Below, one piece after another: positions 32,562 to 44,646 of a stretch of 64,000 nt of DNA. How positions within the stretch are numbered: position 1 is the stretch's first letter; each line of letters opens with the position of its first letter. The notes under the pieces were generated by a model. It saw only the letters and a list, made by a program, of their open reading frames with translations, was not told where the DNA came from and made no database searches. The translations under genes and the position numbers were made by a program. The stretch is from Arthrinium phaeospermum (lineage: Eukaryota > Ascomycota > Sordariomycetes > Amphisphaeriales > Apiosporaceae): positions 2,728,001 through 2,792,000 of the forward strand of contig QYRS01000009.1 of the NCBI GenBank assembly GCA_006503535.1, read 5' to 3'.

Positions 32562-34617
32562 TCATATCACCTTGCCCTTGACCTGCTGCGTCTGGCTCAC
32601 CCGCACATCCCTCCACATCATGACCGCCACAATCTGCAGCAGCGCGAACCCGGTGCCCGCGAGGCACATCTTGACCTGGGCCTGGTCGTAGGCCGCGACG
32701 ATGGCGTCGCGCACGGGGCTGCCCATCGGGTAGCTCAGCTGCCGCTTCATGTCGGCGCACAGCAGCGCGAGCTCCTCGGCCGGCATGTCGGGCAGCAGCC
32801 GCGCCAGCGCGTTGGGCAGCGTCGAGTTCCAGATGGCCCCGCTCAGCGCGTTGCCCCCGGCGGACCCGATGTAGCTGGCCAGCGACAGGATGGCCATGAC
32901 CGAGGCGAGCTCCGCGTGCGTGCAGACGGCCATGACGGCCATCTGGCCCACGACCACCAGCGTGCTGCCGCCAATGGTGATCATGACCTGGCAGAGTACC
33001 AGAAGGCCGACGGAGCTATCCGGTCGGCGGAACAAAATCATGGCGACACCCCTATTGATTCACTGATTAGCTTTTGTAATGAACATGTTTTCGGGTTAGT
33101 CGCAATGGTATGGTTCGGGGTTCCTTACCCTAGTATATGGAAGGGAAGCGCAGCCCAGGCTAGCCACCTGTACCGATCAGAAACCCGGATCAGATAACCA
33201 ACTACAGCCGCCCACAAGCAGCTTCCCAGCCCGTAGATATGGTCGATGTAGCCGGCTTCCGCAATGTCGAGGCCGTGCACGACTTGGAGGTAAGACGAGT
33301 AGTACGAATCCCACGAGAAGTAGGAGACGAAGAGCACAATCATCAAGAGGCAAGACCCGCCGGTGTTCCGGGAGAACAGCAAGCCGAACGGGATGATGGG
33401 CTTCGTGGCCTGGTATCGCTCGTGGACCGCGAAGGCGAAGAGCGTCGCAAAGCCCATGGCGACCAGCACTAGACTCGACCGGTTCGACGACTTGATGCCG
33501 AGGGAGAACGGGACGAATATCATGGACAGCCCCAAGGCCAGCAGGACAACGCCGACCACATCGAACTCCTCCAAGTAGTAGGTCAAGCGCTTGGGCGCGA
33601 CCTTCACGTCGGGGCCCGTCGGGAGGACGCCCAGCTTGGCGGCCTTTCGGGCGTTCCGCATGAGGACGACGAGGATGGGCAGCGAGAGCAAGAAGAAGGA
33701 GATGGAGGAGAAGCCGAAGGCCCATCGCCAGCTGCTCTGCTTGTAGAACCATTGGGCGATGGGGGGCCCGATGAAGGTCGTGATCAGGCTCGGGGACGTC
33801 GAGAAGGCGAAGGCCAGGGCGCGGTTCTTCAGGGACGACGTGTCCGCAATGATGATGCTGAGGATGTAGCTGAACCCGCTAAGGCCGACTTGGTAAAACA
33901 CCTGCGGCTTGGGTCAGCATTTGCGGCAAACATCTCATGATGCGCAGTGAAGAAGTGCAATCGCTCTATTCGATATAAGGCAATTAATGTGTGGCGTGGT
34001 GTGGTATGTACCTGAGCAGCGGCATAAGTCTTGATGTTGGTGCATGCGGCCATTAGTATCAGGCCAATCGTGGCTAGCACCACGACGGCCGCTAAGCCCT
34101 GGGGCCGGCCCCATGCGTCAATGACCTTGGAGATGGGCAGTTTCAGCACGCCACTGAGAATCGAGGCGACGATGCCAATGGTCGGGATCAGCGAGTGCGA
34201 GGAGAACTCGCTGGTTACGTAGGGGTGAGGTTCGAGATTATCTGCCATTGCAGCGCCGAGGCAAAGGAGCACAGAAAGATACTTCAAATGGGAAAAAGTA
34301 CCGCATTAGCCAGCCTGAAGAAGTATACATGCCATTACTGGCTGAAAGCTATAACAACACGTACAAAAATAGGCTACGATCAGCGTGGAGCGCGTCCAGA
34401 CGAGGTTGATGGCATCGGCTTGCTGCACGCCGGCTTGGGCAGCGTCTTCCTCATCGTCGTGACCGGCCATGGTGATGTTGTCGTCTGTCTCGGAAATGCT
34501 GACATTGGCATGTTGGTCCTTGGGTGACAACGTGGACCCATAAACTTGGATAGGCACGGAACCCTCGGCCGGTATAAGCGGTACTCGACTATTTGCGTCT
34601 TCCATTTCGTTAGGCAT
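32562..34617 (-). CDS. MFS siderophore-iron transporter (SIT/ARN family, MirB-like)
   Basis: Four exons, 34617-34339, 34281-34012, 33901-33129 and 33051-32562, give 603 residues. After an acidic cytoplasmic N-terminus, the family-typical INLVWTRSTLIVAY leads into TM1, then NLEPHPYVTSEF (extracellular loop 1 of siderophore transporters), ADTSSLKNRALAFAFS and SWRWAFGF. About 14 hydrophobic segments can be counted, as expected for SIT proteins, which import ferri-siderophores by proton symport at the plasma membrane. Introns 2 (110 bp) and 3 (77 bp) have good signals. Intron 1 (34282-34338) is uncertain: the stronger donor GTACGT at 34363 does not keep phase, so I used the weaker in-phase GTAATG, which lengthens TM1. 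The gene shares a 1.76-kb divergent promoter region, with two GATA elements, with the ABC transporter. Confidence 0.85.
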
Positions 34618-35543
34618 GGTGACCGAGTCAAAAAGGAAACCCCTTTTCTTTTCCAAAAGACCAGTTCAAATATATATCAAATGTATTTATCTCCGAAAGG
34701 GGGATGTACAGGAACGACGGTCGAGGACGTGCCAGATATTTAAAACAGATCGACGCCGCGATCAACGACATGGGCACACGGAAACACCAATCAATGAGAC
34801 GAACCCATCCCCGAAAAAGAAGGCGCTTACAACGTGGGAGTCAGAAATGTCAGGGCTGTTGTCACGGAAGGTTTCAGGGTTTCTGCATGCCGTGCAGCGT
34901 GCCTGTGTGCCTAAAAATGCTCCCAACCTGCAGGTCGTTCCGAGCGGATGGGTCAATCCGCAGCTTTTCCAAAGTTCACCGCCACCATGGGGGCAGTATT
35001 CGCGGGTAAGGCGATTAAACAAAAAACGTATAACTTGGATCGTTGCATGAAAAACAGCATAAGCGGCAGCGATAAGTTGTAAGGTCGGAGATTGCTACCT
35101 AAACTAGCAGCATATGCTTTTGCTTGACCTTGATTGACGACACCAGCACAACAAAAGTCGGGGCTGACTAGCATCAGAGTGGTTGTCATGCGATCAAAGT
35201 GAGGAGGCAAGAGGGAGGAGGAGGATCAAGAAGTTGGACAGTTGGACGGGACCCCGCAGTTGTGGCAGGGCAGCGCAGGCAGCACAGAGCAGTACAGGGC
35301 AATAGTCCGCCCTCGCTGTCGCAGTCAGCAGAGCAGTCAGCAGTGGTTGGTGCCGACCTTGGTGGTGGCACCTAAAGGCGGGCAAATGCAGCAGCTCAAT
35401 CAATCAGTCAATTGATCCGAGTGAGCAGCAGGCAGGCAGGTTACAGGGACAGCCTACCCGTACTGTGCATGGCCATCAAGTGTCAAACGGTGGGAAGCCG
35501 AAGGGAGGGCCCGACCGCCCCAAGCCATGACTTGCTTAGTGCC

Positions 35544-35552
35544 ATCTGATAA
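35544..35552 (+). promoter_or_regulatory. Iron-responsive GATA element (ATCTGATAA)
   Basis: Exact match in the shared region, about 930 bp upstream of the MFS ATG and 830 bp upstream of the ABC transporter ATG. It could serve either gene or both. Confidence 0.65.
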
Positions 35553-35909
35553 CTTTGATTTGCTTTTGCCCAGGATCTTGTCAGTTGACTCGAGGGCCGA
35601 GAGGGCCTCGTGCGTGCTTTTGCCTTTTTCAACCATCCCCATTCAATTCGCGGCTGGTGACGGCTAACTGGAGGAAGGTAGGAAGGATGTGCACCAGCAG
35701 TGCCACCAAAGAGCCAACTAGGTCTAGCGACGATTCCAGGCAGGTTGCAACCAGCATGGCATGGCGATGGATCTGATTTGATTAGATTGATAATAGTTTC
35801 TGGGTTGATCTACCCCCGTCACCACTCACCACTCACCTCGCCTGCTCGCATTACGACAAGATTGCTGCACGCACGCACACACACACAGTAAGGAAATGGC
35901 GATATTAAG

Positions 35910-35918
35910 TTATCAGAT
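35910..35918 (-). promoter_or_regulatory. Iron-responsive GATA element (ATCTGATAA)
   Basis: Exact match on the minus strand, about 460 bp upstream of the ABC transporter ATG and 1.3 kb from the MFS ATG. Confidence 0.65.
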
Positions 35919-36379
35919 GCTGCACGCCAAGCTCCACTGATGGCCAGGACTTAAAGACGCGAGGTGGGGTTCACCCTGAGCCCAACCCTGATCGGCTTGC
36001 CTCTTTCTCTTCCCAAGTCCCCCAAGTACTGCCATGTACTTGCGCGAGGTTCCATCGCAGACCCGCCCCTAGCATAACATTGACGAAAACAGCACGGCTG
36101 CAACCCTTGAATGGTCTCCTCGACCGGCTCCGCAGCCCATGATGGGTGATGGGTGTCGACGGATCTGCCTGATGCCTCTAACGGGGTTTTTCGTACTGTT
36201 GTTGCTTGCTGCTGCGTGCTGCTGCTGCTGCCGCCAAGCGATGCGGAGCCAATTGCTTCCGCACGCCGGGGCTGCGGCTCTTCTGCGTTTGCATATGATG
36301 GATGCGGCCGAGCCCTGCTGAGAAAGTCTTCATTGCATGTTGGTCTTGCAAGAAGTCGGGTCAAAGGGCACATAGCACG

Positions 36380-39300
36380 ATGACCGAGAAAGACCTCCAA
36401 GGGCAGAAGCCAGCCGACGCTGCCGCTGAAGCTGATGTTGCAACCAATGACGGCAACGGAGTCGAGGCCGCAGCACCGAAGCCGCGGTCTAAGCTGTCCC
36501 GGGTGAGTGGCCACACATGTCATGTGCTCTCCAATGAGACGCAGCTATCATGGGCAACAGGTGATACTGACTTATACGATTCTCAAGTTCTTTCGACATT
36601 TCTTCAGGTACTTCCGACTTCTGGGGTACGCTGAGCCAGGCCTCGTCGATATCGGCCTCCTGATAACGGGCACGCTGTCGTGCATTGCGGCCGGCGTGCC
36701 CTTCCCGCTCATCGGCATCATCTTCGGCCAGCTGCTGGACAACCTCAACTCGGCGACGTGCGCGGCCGGGGATGCGGCGACCGACGCGGAGCAGTACCAG
36801 GCGGCCGTCAACGACAAGGTGCTCAAGGTCTTCTACCTCGCCATCGCCCAGTTCGTGCTCATCTACATCTACATCGTCTCCTGGAACCTGTTTGGCGACC
36901 GCCTCGCCCACCGCCTCCGCGCCAAGTACTTCCGCGCCCTCCTGAAGCAGGAGGTCTCCTTTTTCGACAAGCTCCCCGCCGGCGAAGTCTCCTCGCGCCT
37001 CAGCGGCGACATCGCCATCATCAAGGGCGGCACCTCCGAGAAGGTCGGCCTGGTCCTCGGCGTCTTCTCCATGTTCGTGACCGCCTACATCGTGGCCTTC
37101 ATCAAGTACGCGAAGCTCGCAGGCATCCTCGTCTCCCTCTTGCCCGCGTTCATGTGCATGGGGATCCTGGGTGGCCACTACGTCGGCAAGTTCTCCGGCC
37201 TCGTGTCGGGCCACATCGCGGCCGCGTCCTCGGTCGCGCTCGAGGGCCTGTCCAACGTGACCATCGTGCAGGCGTTCCGCGCCAACGACCGCCTGGAGAA
37301 GAAGTTCACCGAGAAGCTGACCGACGCCCGCCGGGACGGCATCAAGAAGGCCATGGCCACGGCCATCCAGTCGGGTATGCTTTACTTTTTGGCATACTCC
37401 GCCAACGGTCTGGCCTATTGGCAGGGTAGTCAGGCGATCGCGGACGCGGTGAGCGGTCGTACCACCGATATGAGCGTGGGCACAATCTATACCATTATTT
37501 TCATCCTCGTCGATGGTGAGTCAACTAAATATGCCACAAGGTGACTGGCGAAATAATTGCTAATACTATTAACAGGAACTATTGTCCTTAGTCAAATGGC
37601 ACCGTTCCTGCAAATCTTCGGATCTGCCGCAGCATCCTTTGCTCGCTTGGAGGAGGATATTGGGCGTCTGTCCAGTATTGACGGCACGGTCGATAATGGT
37701 GTTGATTCTTCTGGTCTCATCGAAGGAGATTTCAAGCTGGAGAACGTCTCATTCACCTACCCCTCTAGGCCCGACGTGCCCGTGATCCGCGACGTCTCCC
37801 TACACTTCCCCAAAGGAAAACGCACGGCAGTTGTGGGACTATCTGGATCCGGCAAGTCTACCATTGCAGGCTTGCTCACCCGACTGTACGATCCCGACGG
37901 AGGCGCCATTTTCGTCGACGGGAGGAACCTGCGCGATCTGAATGTCCGTCAACTACGAAGCCACATAGGCCTGGTACAGCAAGATCCGCTACTCCTCGAC
38001 AGGTCTGTTCTGGAAAACGTCGCCCTCGGACTCATCAACTCTCCGCGACCAGCCCACTCCGAGCTTCAGGAATTCCTTCTCGGCAATGGCCTGGCAGAAA
38101 TCGCGGAACAGGTGCGCAAGGGAACGGATATGCAAACGGCTGCTGCGGCCTATGGACAACAGGCGGTCGAGATCGTGCAGATGGTACAGCGGGCGACGAC
38201 CATGGCCGACGCGACGGCCTTTTTGGATCACCTTGAATACGGCTACGGTACCATGGTTGGTTCTAATGGTGATTTGCTCAGTGGCGGACAAAAACAACGA
38301 GTCGCTCTCGCGCGAGCCTTGGTAAAGGATCCCCAGATTTTGGTTCTCGACGAGGCTACATCATCACTAGACTCGGGCAGTGAGCTACGTATCCAGAAAG
38401 CAATCGAAGAGGCTACGGTTGGCAAGACGGTGGTGTCCATCGCCCACAGACTTGCGACCGTGAAGTCGGCCGACAATATCATTGTGATGCGGAATGGCCG
38501 TGTCATTGAGCAGGGAAGCCACGCTGAGCTCCTGGCCAAGGACGACGCCTACGCCGCCCTGGTTCGGCTGCAGAACATGGGCTCGGATAACTCGAGCATT
38601 GCTACATCCAAGGTATCCAAAGATCCGGAGACGGACCCTGAGAAGGTGGTCGAGCCGACACTGGCGGACGACTCCGAGAAGTCACCCGGAGCCGAAACGT
38701 GCGAGCCAGCATCGGAGACGCCCACGCCCAGTGAGGAAGCCAAGCCTACAGCTAAGAGGACTACGTGGGGAACTATGAAGACCATGCACAAGTTTACTCG
38801 ACCATTTTCCCTCTTACTCCTGGTCGCTTTTACCTCGTCGCTTGTCGTCGGTGGGGCGTACTCTGGCGCAGCGGTCATCTTCGGCCACACCGTTGAGGCC
38901 TTGAGCCCCTGCGAGGGCGAAGACAGCGTTCGATCAGCCGGGAGCTTCTACGGGTTGATGTTCTTCATCCTTGCCATCATCGAGCTCTTCGCCAACGGCA
39001 TCAGTTGGTCGGCCTTTGGCACCGTGGCCGAGCGGGTTCTCTACTCCATCCGGACACTCTCCTTCCGCTCTCTCCTGGAGCAGGACCTGCATTGGCACCA
39101 GTCGGAGAACCGCACGCCGTCGACGCTGCTGACTTTCCTTACCAATGATTCCATCGCTGTGGGCGGCTTGACCGGGTCCATTATTGGAACAATATTCTCC
39201 ATCGGCGTCAACTTCATCGTGGCCGTCATCTTGTCGCACATCATTGCGTGGAGAATCGCGCTCGTCTGCCTCGCCGTCGTTCCCCTCATGCTGGGAGCAG

Positions 39301-40583
39301 GTATCATGCAGATCCGCCTCCTGACGCAGTTTGCCGCGCGGCACGAGTCGGCGTATGCCAAGTCCGTCAGCATCACGGTCGAGGCCGTGAACTCGATCAA
39401 GACGGTGGCCGCGCTCTCGCTCGAGCAGGAAGTCCTTGGCACCTACCGCCGCTCGCTCAAGACGCCGCGCAAGGAGATGTTCCGATCCAGCATCTGGATC
39501 AACCTGTTCCTCGCCCTCACCAACAGCATCTCCAACATGATCTACGCGCTCGCCTACTGGTGGGGCGCCAAGCAGATCATCGAGGGCCACTACACGCAGA
39601 CGCAGTTCTTCATTGTGCTCATCGCCCTGCTCGTCAGCGCTCAGCTTTGGGGCCAGCTGTTCACGCTGGCTCCCGAGGTGACCAACGCGGGTCGGGCGGC
39701 GAGCCGGATCTTCGACGTGATCGAGCTCGGATCCAACCAGCAGATGGACCAGCACAAGACGAAGCAAACGGGCGGCAAAGATGACGACCCGGAGGCTGCT
39801 GTCGAAGCCAAGGTGGCGCCGCAGACTAAGGAGGGCGGCATGAGTGTTAGCTTTGACAACTTGATGTTCTCCTACCCGGCTCGCCCGAACAGGCAGGTGC
39901 TGAAGGGCCTTGACCTCTCGATCCGTCCCGGTCAGTTCTGTGCTCTGGTCGGCCCCAGTGGTGCCGGAAAGTCCACCATCATTGCCCTCTTGGAACGTAT
40001 GTACCGTCCGGACTCGGGCATCATCAAGATCGACGGGGTCGACATCGCGGCCAAGAGCGAGCCGCTCTTCCGCGACGAGATTGGCCTGGTACCGCAGGAC
40101 AGCATCATGTTCGATGGGAGTATCCGGTTCAACATCGCACTGGGCGCCCGTCCCGACCACGAGCCGGCGCAGTCGGAGATCGAAGCGGCCTGCCGCCTCG
40201 CCAACATCCACGACACCATCATGTCGCTGCCCGAGGGGTACGACACCCCCTGCGGCACGGGCGGCAGCCAACTGTCGGGCGGGCAGAAGCAGCGACTCGC
40301 TATCGCGCGCGCCCTGGTGCGCCGGCCGCGCATGCTGCTGCTGGACGAGTCGACGAGCGCCCTGGACGCCGAGTCGGAGCGGTTGCTACAGGAAGGGCTG
40401 GACCAGGCGGCCAAGGGGATCACGGTGGTGGCCATTGCCCACCGGCTCCATACCATCCGCCGGGCCGACGTGATTTTCATGATTGAGGATGGCCGGTGCG
40501 TCGAGAGGGGCACGCACGAGGAGCTCATGCGCAAGAGCGAGAGCTACCGCGTCAACGTGCTGCACCAGACCCTCGACGGCTAG
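36380..40583 (+). CDS. Full-length ABCB (MDR/Ste6-type) ABC transporter, AbcB-like
   Basis: Exons 36380-36502, 36588-37515 and 37576-40583 (introns 85 and 60 bp) encode 1352 residues arranged TMD1-NBD1-TMD2-NBD2. NBD1 has Walker A GLSGSGKST (about 438-446), signature LSGGQKQR and Walker B ILVLDEATS. NBD2 has Walker A GPSGAGKST (about 1143-1151), signature LSGGQ (about 1250) and LLLDESTS. Both ATP sites therefore look canonical. NBD1 carries an extra segment of roughly 30 residues between the Q-loop and the signature. The N-terminus, FFRHFFRYFRLLGYAEPG, is typical of fungal multidrug-type ABCB proteins. An AbcB-type ABC gene belongs to the fusarinine cluster of Aspergillus fumigatus, and the position here, head-to-head with the siderophore MFS gene and sharing GATA elements, fits export or handling of siderophores or their breakdown products. 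General drug efflux remains possible. Confidence 0.92.
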
Positions 40584-43324
40584 TTCTACATACATACTAT
40601 AGGTATCGCTCGTCACTGAAACAGAGTTTGAGGCGGACGGCGACGGACAAGGGGACAGACCATCTATCCGGCGCCCGCTAACTGGCCATGCATGTTGGGG
40701 TAATATCTAGATCTCATACTTTTTGGAAGTAGTAGTAGCATGCTAGCTAGTTAGTCTGCAATAATCATAATAAGACACGCTTGCTTTTTTGAATTCTTCT
40801 TGCGCTTCTTGCAGGTTCCATCTGAACGGATCCAATGGCGGCGGCCGGTTGCCGCTCCAAACGACTACTGCAGGAGAACGTTGTGGCGTTTGCGGGGAAA
40901 TTGTGATGAGTTGTTCGTTAGTTGGAGATGAGGAGATGCTTCAAATGGATGCGCTTGCATTGGATTCGATAGTGATTTGCACGCTGAAACTCGGGCCAAA
41001 GGGGAGATTCGGACAAATGCATCTTTTTTTCCTTTGTTTCTGACGTTAGTTTGCTGCGGGAGGAGGAGGAAGAGGACCCACGAGGTTCCGTTGGTAGATC
41101 AGATGACCGGAATCCCTGAGTAAGGAAGTGGGAGCTAGCCCCAGGAGGAGCAAGGAGCTGAGAGTCCTGAACCCTGGCCCGCGGACGCATCTGCGGCGGG
41201 CGGCCAACGACAGAGGAAGGATTGGGAGGATCTCCCAAGTTCTCCATGGCTTGGCTTGGAAGCTGCCATGTTTGTTGTTCAATGATCGGCTGGACTTGAC
41301 ATCAAGACATGCGGCACACATTGGAGAAAGTGCGGTGCAGCTACAGTCGGAAGGCAAAGATTGCCCAACCAATTTCAATTTACTGGTAACGGCTGACCCC
41401 GTGACCGGACAATGAATTGACGCATGAACGAACTCTCCAATGCAGCATTGCGAGTTACATACATAGGATCCCATTCGGCCGAACTGTGGCGTCAATTTGC
41501 CCGGTCTCTCTGGACCGTTTTTCGCGAAGTTGAGGGTTTTAATTTTCTATGCTGGAAAACAACATGATGTTTTCCTCGATATTCGGACCCTTAGTAGGAG
41601 ATCTCAAGCTACAATCGGGCCAAATGTCGGGCCTGTTACAAGACGCTGGGGGAAATGGGGACTCGGGAACTAGAAACGAAAAAAGAACATACGGCTGCGC
41701 AGGCAAAAACGCGTGATCACGGTGCCATCGCATTGGGAAACCCTCGATTGGGGGCTCCATTTCGGTTCATCTGGAGCGATTTCGATGGCATGATCAGGCC
41801 ACTTTCTCGCAACCGCGTGGTGGCCAGAAGTGAGAAAGTGGCTTATGTAAAAACTGGGGCCGGCGCTGTCCGACAGTTGCCCGACATCCTCACCTGTCGC
41901 TCTCGGCCTGGCCCTGTAACGAATGAGCCGAGAGGTTGGTATGGTTATGGAACTTTAGAGGGGTTACAATTACTACGAGCAGGGTGATTACGAGGTAGAG
42001 AGGCAAGAGATGAGGCGAAGAGTGAGACGACAAGCGAATCTAGCGAAGAAAGAGAGAGGCGAGATTGATGATAGACGACCCTGCAGTATGCATCGAGGTC
42101 GCATCGTCGCATCGTATCGTGCCCTGCAAACCAAAAGCTACCCCTCCAGAACCACCTGCTGGCCGACGACCCTCCCCCTCCCTACCACATCTACAGTAAA
42201 CCGAAAAGACAGCAAATCACCACTCCCATTAGACCGGGCCAGGCATGCAGTGAATGGTCAAGCAGTACCGGATCTACAGTACGTTCTATTGAGGGCCATC
42301 TCTCTATCGCTCGGGCTATTAGTCAACATCCCCGTTGTAGCATTGATTGACTCGTCGTCGTCGTGTGCGTTTTCTGCATTGCATGAGAAGCAGCCCGGCA
42401 GGAATATGCCCGCTCGTCCGAAGTTGACGCGCCATTGGCCAATCAGCGGGCCCCAACACATCCTGGCAGGCTGAACCTTATACGTAGTTCGGTCTGGCTT
42501 ATACTTGGAGTTGCATCATGCCCGTCCGGAATAGTCATAGTGGTTGGGGAGTAGTAAGTCGTAGGCTGTGAATTGGCAGGCGAGCAGTTGCAGTTAGTTG
42601 CTGCGTGCAGCCCAGGCCAGCCAGCCAGCAGCCAAGAAGTCTCCAGTTGTGCGGGCCACTAAGCTGCTCCCAAGGACCCAACGATCAGCCAATATCCCAA
42701 AACCATCCATTGCAACCGAGCTGGAGCTGAGGAGGGAGGAGTAAAACGTGTTCCCAACATGCAACCTAACTGCTAACCTATTGACCGAACTAACGAGAGA
42801 CAAGACAGAGACCAGACCGACTTCCCGGGCGCCCGGCGTTACTCTCGGGATTCCCTCCCCCGTTTTCCCTTGCGCCCAAACCCAAGGGGCACCTGCCGAT
42901 AGGCCCGCGCGCCCTCCTGGCTCTGGCTCTCGCGCGCGGCGGGGTCCCCTGGTCAGAGCTGGTCTCCAAGGTGGTGCCATATGCGTGTGATCTAGACCCG
43001 TCGTCATGAAGTGTCAATCCGCAGCAGCTTGCTGCTCCCCTGCTTTCGCCCGTGGTCCCTAGCCTATGCCGCCGTCTTCCGGATAACACCTGATTGGTGT
43101 TGCGGCGCAGGTCGTCGGGGAAAGCAGCAAAAGGGCTATCGGAAAGAAAGAAGAGAAGAAAAAAAAAGACAATCTTTTTGTTACCTGCATGCATACTGTA
43201 CTGTTACCACACGGGCTTCGGATATCGATGACGGACTCTCTGCTACTGTGTGACCCAACGCACTACGCACCCTTTTGAGATGAACGTTCATTTGTATAAA
43301 TAGGTTTCTCCTCTCTCCTCCATC
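40584..43324. other. Intergenic, right boundary of siderophore block
   Basis: 2.7 kb without a convincing gene. No ATCWGATAA element was found here, in contrast to the block on its left. A TATA-like element lies at the right end. Confidence 0.6.
43295..43303 (+). promoter_or_regulatory. TATA-like element TATAAATAG
   Basis: A strong TATA match ending only 21 bp before the first ATG of the alcohol dehydrogenase gene. At the usual spacing, transcription from it would begin near or after that ATG, which matters for the choice of start. Confidence 0.5.
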
Positions 43325-44646
43325 ATGGCATCTCGAACATTCAGCTGCATCATCAAACCAAGACACTTCAGACCCCTTCAACAATCCCTCCAACAATACT
43401 ATAAGACTCCCCGTCTATCCGGAGTCTTTCGTCAACCATCATCCAGTTTCTCCGTCTATAGTCCAGCAAGAAACATCACATCTTCGCACATCATGTCGGT
43501 TCCTCAGACTCAGACGGCTATGGTGGTCGAGCAGGTCGGCGGACGTGAGTATACCTTCTTTCTTTCATCGACTTCTTCCCGTCTCCCACAACCAGCCAAC
43601 CAATCATTCCCATGAATCCCCAACAATGCTGACATGCCTCTCCAGCCATCATTAAGAAGGAGATCCCCGTGCCCAAGCCCGGCCCCGATGAGGTCCTCAT
43701 CAACATCAAGTACTCGGGTGTCTGCCACACCGACCTGCACGCCATGAACGGCGACTGGCCCCTGCCCGTCAAGATGCCGCTGGTCGGCGGTCACGAGGGC
43801 GCCGGTGTCGTCGTCGCCAAGGGCGAGCTCGTCACCGACATCGAGATCGGCGACCACGCCGGCATCAAGTGGCTCAACGGCTCCTGCATGACCTGCTCCT
43901 TCTGTCGCCAGATGGAGGAGCCCCTCTGCCCCCACGCCCGCCTCTCGGGCTACACCGTCGACGGCACCTTCCAGCAGTACGCCATCGGCAAGGCCGCCCA
44001 CGTCGCCCGCCTGCCCAAGGACGTCTCCCTCGAGGCCGTCGCCCCCGTCCTGTGCGCGGGTATCACCGTCTTCAAGGCCCTCAAGGAGTCGGGCGCCCGC
44101 GCCGGCCAGTGGGTCGCCATCGTTGGTGCTGGTGGCGGTCTCGGCTCGCTGGCCCTGCAGTACTGCAAGGCCATGGGCATCCACGCCATTGGTATTGACG
44201 GCGGCGACGAGAAGCGCAAGATGTGCGAGTCGCTCGGCGCCTCGGCCTTTGTCGACTTCACCAAGTCCAAGGACGTCGTGTCCGACGTCAAGGCCGCCAC
44301 GCCCGACGGCTTCGGCCCGCACGGCGTCATCGTGCTGGCCGTGTCCGAGGGCCCCTTCCAGCAGGCGACGCAGTACGTGCGCAGCCGCGGCACCGTCGTG
44401 TGCGTCGGCATGCCGGCGGGCGCGTACCTCAAGGCGCCCGTCTTCGACTGCGTCGTCCGCATGATCCGGATACAGGGCTCGTACGTGGGCAACCGCCAGG
44501 ACACGGCCGAGGCCCTCGACTTCTTCACCCGCGGCCTCATCAAGGCGCCCTACAAGGTCGTCGGCCTCAGCGAGCTGTCGGGCGTCTTCGACCTCATGAA
44601 GGCCAACCAGATCGCCGGCCGCATGGTCGTCGACACCAGCCGATAA
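43325..44646 (+). CDS. Zinc alcohol dehydrogenase (ADH I/III family), possibly dual-targeted
   Basis: Exon 1 is 43325-43544, the intron is 101 bp, and exon 2 is 43646-44646; 406 residues. The medium-chain zinc ADH landmarks are present: catalytic-zinc Cys in GVCHTDLH and GGHEGAG, the four structural-zinc cysteines in CMTCSFC plus a Cys eight residues later, and the NAD-binding [10 protein letters not shown] with the acidic IDGG next to it. It oxidises ethanol or reduces acetaldehyde with NAD. The first 56 residues are Arg/Ser/Gln-rich, like a mitochondrial presequence, as in fungal ADH III. A second in-frame ATG at 43493 (MSVPQTQ) matches the usual start of cytosolic ADH and would give about 350 residues. 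A TATA-like element immediately upstream makes use of this second start plausible. Confidence 0.92.

Larger units (their letters stand above)
34618..36379. other. Divergent promoter region of MFS and ABC transporters
   Basis: 1.76 kb between two divergent transporter starts. It holds two exact ATCWGATAA elements and other GATA sequences, for example TTGATAA near 35786. No gene is supported. Confidence 0.65.

Noticed and set aside
33189..33197. A ninth ATCAGATAA match
   Set aside because: It falls inside the MFS coding region, in a stretch encoding a membrane loop, so I do not count it as a promoter element although it is within the same block.
38934..40271. Long open frame antisense to the ABC transporter
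   Set aside because: It lies opposite TMD2 and NBD2, which carry canonical Walker and signature motifs on the plus strand.
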